Shown one piece after another: positions 6,577-8,440 of a stretch of 8,440 nucleotides of DNA. Below the pieces are notes generated by a model. That model was given only the letters and a program-made list of their open reading frames with translations, was not told the DNA's origin and searched no databases. Each line of letters starts with the position of its first letter. The first letter of the stretch is position 1. A program made the translations under genes and the position numbers. The stretch is from Lentimicrobium sp. (lineage in GTDB: Bacteria > Bacteroidota > Bacteroidia > Flavobacteriales > Flavobacteriaceae), in assembly GCA_022758945.1 (NCBI GenBank), contig JAEMQE010000257.1, positions 5,151 through 13,590 of the forward strand, in the 5' to 3' direction.

Positions 6577-6966
6577 ATGGCTACAATAAATAGATTTGAA
6601 GATTTAGAGATTTGGCAGGAAGCAAGAAGGTTGGCAAAAGAAATACATATAATTTCTACTGAAACCGGATTGAAATTGGATTTTAAATTTAAAGAACAAA
6701 TTAAATCTTCTTCAGGCTCTGTAATGGATAACATTGCTGAAGGATTTGAAAGAGATGGAAATATTGAATTTAGACAATTTTTATCTATCGCAAAGGGTTC
6801 TGCTGGAGAGACAAGATTGCAATTATACAGAGTTTTTGATTTTGAATATGTAGACGAGCAAAAATTCGAACTTTTAAAAAAAGATTATGAAAACTTAAGT
6901 GGTAAAATTAAAAACTTTATCACTTATCTAAACAAGAAGGACTTCAAAGGAAATAAGTTCCAATAG
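6577..6966 (+). CDS. Four-helix-bundle protein (23S rRNA intervening-sequence / S23 type)
   Basis: A 129-residue, mostly helical protein of the family found inside intervening sequences of bacterial 23S rRNA and related to the Avd accessory protein of diversity-generating retroelements. Family marks: FEDLEIWQEAR (7-17), SSSGSVMDNIAEGFER (44-59) and EFRQFLSIAKGSAGETR (64-80). The biochemical role is not settled; relatives form basic pentameric bundles that can bind nucleic acid. It lacks a signal peptide and membrane segments. The ATG at 6577 comes six bases after the left repeat array, and the stop is three bases before the right array. It sits between sufC and sufD, where no such gene is expected, and has no visible role in Fe-S assembly. 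By hand count G+C at 6601-6720 is about 31%, below that of sufB. No reverse transcriptase or variable repeat is visible, so a retroelement is not supported. Confidence 0.9.
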   Translation: MATINRFEDLEIWQEARRLAKEIHIISTETGLKLDFKFKEQIKSSSGSVMDNIAEGFERDGNIEFRQFLSIAKGSAGETRLQLYRVFDFEYVDEQKFELLKKDYENLSGKIKNFITYLNKKDFKGNKFQ

Positions 6967-6969
6967 GCA

Positions 6970-7004
6970 AAACCTGAAACTTTAAACTTTAAACCTGAAA
7001 CAAA
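6970..7004 (+). repeat. Heptad-repeat array (five AAAC-led units), right flank of the four-helix-bundle gene
   Basis: Five consecutive 7-base units, each beginning AAAC: AAACCTG, AAACTTT twice, AAACCTG, AAACAAA. The phase is kept without a break over 35 bases. The last three units match the end of the left array (6550-6570) with one mismatch. The array stops four bases before the sufD ATG and so forms the leader just upstream of sufD, where a ribosome would bind. Confidence 0.85.
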
Positions 7005-7008
7005 ACCA

Positions 7009-8325
7009 ATGGAATTAAAAGAAAAATTACTATCGTCTTTTATGGCTTTTGAAGAGCAAATCGATGTTCATTCTGAACTTCATGATTTGCGAACCGAGGC
7101 TATAAAAAACTTTGAAAATAAAGGTTTCCCAACCAAAAAAGAGGAATCTTGGAAATATACTTCGCTAAATGCCATTCTAAAAAATGACTTTACCGTTTTT
7201 CCAAAAAGCGAAAATTCGGTTGAATTTGCAGAAGTAAAAAAATATTTCATCCACGAAATTGACACTTACAAAGTGGTTTTTATCGATGGTGTTTTTAGCT
7301 CGAATTTATCTTCTACAACACACGAAGGATTAGATATTTGTTTGATGTCATCGGCATTACACAAACCAAAATACAAAATGGTTATAGACAACTATTTTGA
7401 CAAAATTGCCAGCAAAGACGAGAGTTTAACAACGTTGAATACGGCTTTCGCCAATGAAGGAGCCTATATCAATATTCCGAAAAGTACTGTCGTTCGAAAA
7501 CCAATCGAGATTATGTATTTCTCAACTGGAAACGAGGCAGCACTTTTGGTTCAACCAAGGAATTTGGTTATTGTTGGTGAAAATTCACATGTTCAAATCA
7601 TCGAAAGGCACCAAAGTCTGAACGAAAATCCAGTTTTGACCAATTCGGTTACGGAGATTTTTGCTCAAAAACGTGCCATTGTTGATTTCTATAAAATCCA
7701 GAACGACAATCACGAAGCCAATTTAATTGACAATACTTACGTTTCCCAAAAACAAGAAAGCCATGTTTCAGTTCACACATTCTCTTTTGGTGGGAATTTG
7801 ACTAGAAACAACTTGAACTTTTATCATTTTGGCGAAAGATTGACCAGCACACTAAACGGAATCACGATTATTGGCGAGAAACAACACGTAGATCATTATA
7901 CTTTGGTTCATCACGCTACACCAAATTGTGAAAGTTTTCAAGATTATAAAGGCATTTTTTCAGACAATTCTACCGGTGTTTTCAACGGAAAAGTTTATGT
8001 GGAAAAAGAGGCCCAAAAAACCAACGCTTTCCAAAAAAGCAACAATATTTTATTGGGAGACAAATCGACCATAAATGCCAAACCGCAATTAGAAATTTTT
8101 GCCGATGATGTAAAATGTTCCCACGGATGCACGGTTGGACAACTTGACGAAACAGCAATGTTCTATATGCAATCCCGCGGAATTCCTAAGAAAGAAGCCA
8201 AAGCATTATTAATGTACGCCTTCTCAAATGCCGTAATCGAAAGCATAAAAATACCAGAATTGAAACAACGAATCACTAAGATTATAGCTTTGAAATTAGG
8301 CGTGAAAATGGGATTTGATTTGTAG
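7009..8325 (+). CDS. sufD: Fe-S cluster assembly protein SufD
   Basis: Partner of SufB in the SufBC2D scaffold, 438 residues (E. coli SufD 423). Family marks: KEESWKYTSL (44-53) near the N-terminus, a long beta-helix core, and the C-terminal block KCSHGCTVGQLDETAMFYMQ (369-388) followed by SRGIPKKEAKALLMYAF. His372 in CSHG corresponds to E. coli SufD His360, a residue needed for cluster assembly, so the protein should be functional. The ATG at 7009 follows the right heptad array by four bases. The gene is separated from sufC by the four-helix-bundle gene, and its expression presumably depends on read-through from the operon promoter, since no convincing internal promoter is seen. The next suf genes (usually sufS, sufE) would lie beyond the window. 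Confidence 0.96.
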   Translation: MELKEKLLSSFMAFEEQIDVHSELHDLRTEAIKNFENKGFPTKKEESWKYTSLNAILKNDFTVFPKSENSVEFAEVKKYFIHEIDTYKVVFIDGVFSSNLSSTTHEGLDICLMSSALHKPKYKMVIDNYFDKIASKDESLTTLNTAFANEGAYINIPKSTVVRKPIEIMYFSTGNEAALLVQPRNLVIVGENSHVQIIERHQSLNENPVLTNSVTEIFAQKRAIVDFYKIQNDNHEANLIDNTYVSQKQESHVSVHTFSFGGNLTRNNLNFYHFGERLTSTLNGITIIGEKQHVDHYTLVHHATPNCESFQDYKGIFSDNSTGVFNGKVYVEKEAQKTNAFQKSNNILLGDKSTINAKPQLEIFADDVKCSHGCTVGQLDETAMFYMQSRGIPKKEAKALLMYAFSNAVIESIKIPELKQRITKIIALKLGVKMGFDL

Positions 8326-8329
8326 TTTT

Positions 8330-8440
8330 TAACCACAATCCCGAAAGCTTTCGGGACACTAAAGTTTACGCAAAGGGCACAAAGTTTATTAAATGAACTT
8401 TGTGCCCTTTGTGATTTTTACTTTGTGCGCTTTGTGGTTA
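8330..8440 (+). repeat. Nested inverted-repeat element after sufD (may continue past the window)
   Basis: An outer inverted pair, TAACCACAA (8330-8338) and TTGTGGTTA (8432-8440), encloses an exact 16-base inverted pair, CAAAGGGCACAAAGTT (8371-8386) with 8396-8411. The inner stem extends inward through one G-T and two A-T pairs to a 3-base loop (8390-8392). The segments in between are imperfect matches built on CACAAAG-like words, so the two arms look like diverged copies. No gene is visible in these 115 bases. The strong central hairpin lacks a clean T-run directly after it, so a terminator role is only possible. Such CACAAAG-rich palindromes resemble dispersed intergenic repeats seen in environmental Bacteroidota, from memory. 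Confidence 0.75.
8339..8356. repeat. 18-base perfect palindrome inside the left arm of the post-sufD repeat
   Basis: TCCCGAAAGCTTTCGGGA is identical to its reverse complement over 18 bases and sits immediately after the outer repeat TAACCACAA. The right arm of the surrounding element has no counterpart, so it looks like a later insertion or a separate small repeat unit. Confidence 0.8.

Larger units (their letters stand above)
6490..7004 (+). mobile_element. Candidate repeat-bounded cassette carrying a four-helix-bundle gene
   Basis: The whole stretch between sufC and sufD is explained by one small gene and heptad arrays at both of its ends. Bases 6550-6570 and 6984-7004 are direct repeats of 21 bases with one mismatch (14 identical bases at the right end), 434 bases apart. 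The reverse-orientation units at 6490-6510 could instead pair with 6984-7004 and enclose the gene in one stem. No transposase or recombinase is present, so movement would need help in trans or recombination between repeats. Mobility is inferred, not shown. Confidence 0.4.

Noticed and set aside
6591..6598. TAGATTTG as an internal promoter box near sufD
   Set aside because: It lies inside the start of the four-helix-bundle gene with no upstream partner box; a match expected by chance in AT-rich DNA.
6490..7004. CRISPR array
   Set aside because: Repeat units are seven bases, directly abutting and without unique spacers; no cas genes nearby.
6490..7004. Diversity-generating retroelement or group II intron
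   Set aside because: The four-helix-bundle protein is related to Avd, but no reverse transcriptase, template or variable repeat, or intron structure is visible.

Overview
This window looks like AT-rich chromosomal DNA from a member of the Bacteroidota, most likely the Flavobacteriaceae (Flavobacterium-like). The grounds are the low G+C, promoter candidates of the TAnnTTTG (-7) type with an upstream TTTG box, A-rich rather than Shine-Dalgarno leaders, and protein types typical of flavobacteria: a lipoprotein subtilase with a long Asp-His insertion, an M1 peptidase, and a suf operon that starts with an A-type carrier. The species cannot be named from the sequence alone.

Layout. Positions 1-3228 hold three genes on the minus strand, read in the order MBL-fold hydrolase, S8 lipoprotein peptidase, M1-family peptidase (cut by the window edge). 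A divergent intergenic region (about 3229-3398) carries a promoter candidate for each direction. From 3399 to 8325 everything is on the plus strand and forms a Fe-S cluster assembly (suf) operon: A-type carrier, sufB, sufC, sufD. The last 115 bases hold nested inverted repeats and no gene.

How the genes work together. SufB, SufC and SufD form the scaffold complex on which Fe-S clusters are built, with SufC as the ATPase, and the A-type carrier passes clusters on. sufS and sufE, the usual sulfur donors, are not in the window and may lie beyond its right edge.

The unusual part. The suf operon is split in two places by genes with no known role in Fe-S assembly. Between sufB and sufC sits a compact YoeB-type toxin-antitoxin pair, clearly more AT-rich than its neighbours. 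Between sufC and sufD sits a four-helix-bundle (23S rRNA intervening-sequence type) gene, bracketed by arrays of a degenerate 7-base unit (AAACYTG) in both orientations, including a 21-base direct repeat with one mismatch. All reading frames of the suf genes are intact, so the insertions lie exactly in the gaps between genes. The second looks like a small repeat-bounded mobile or RNA-processed cassette and is the best candidate here for something not well described.
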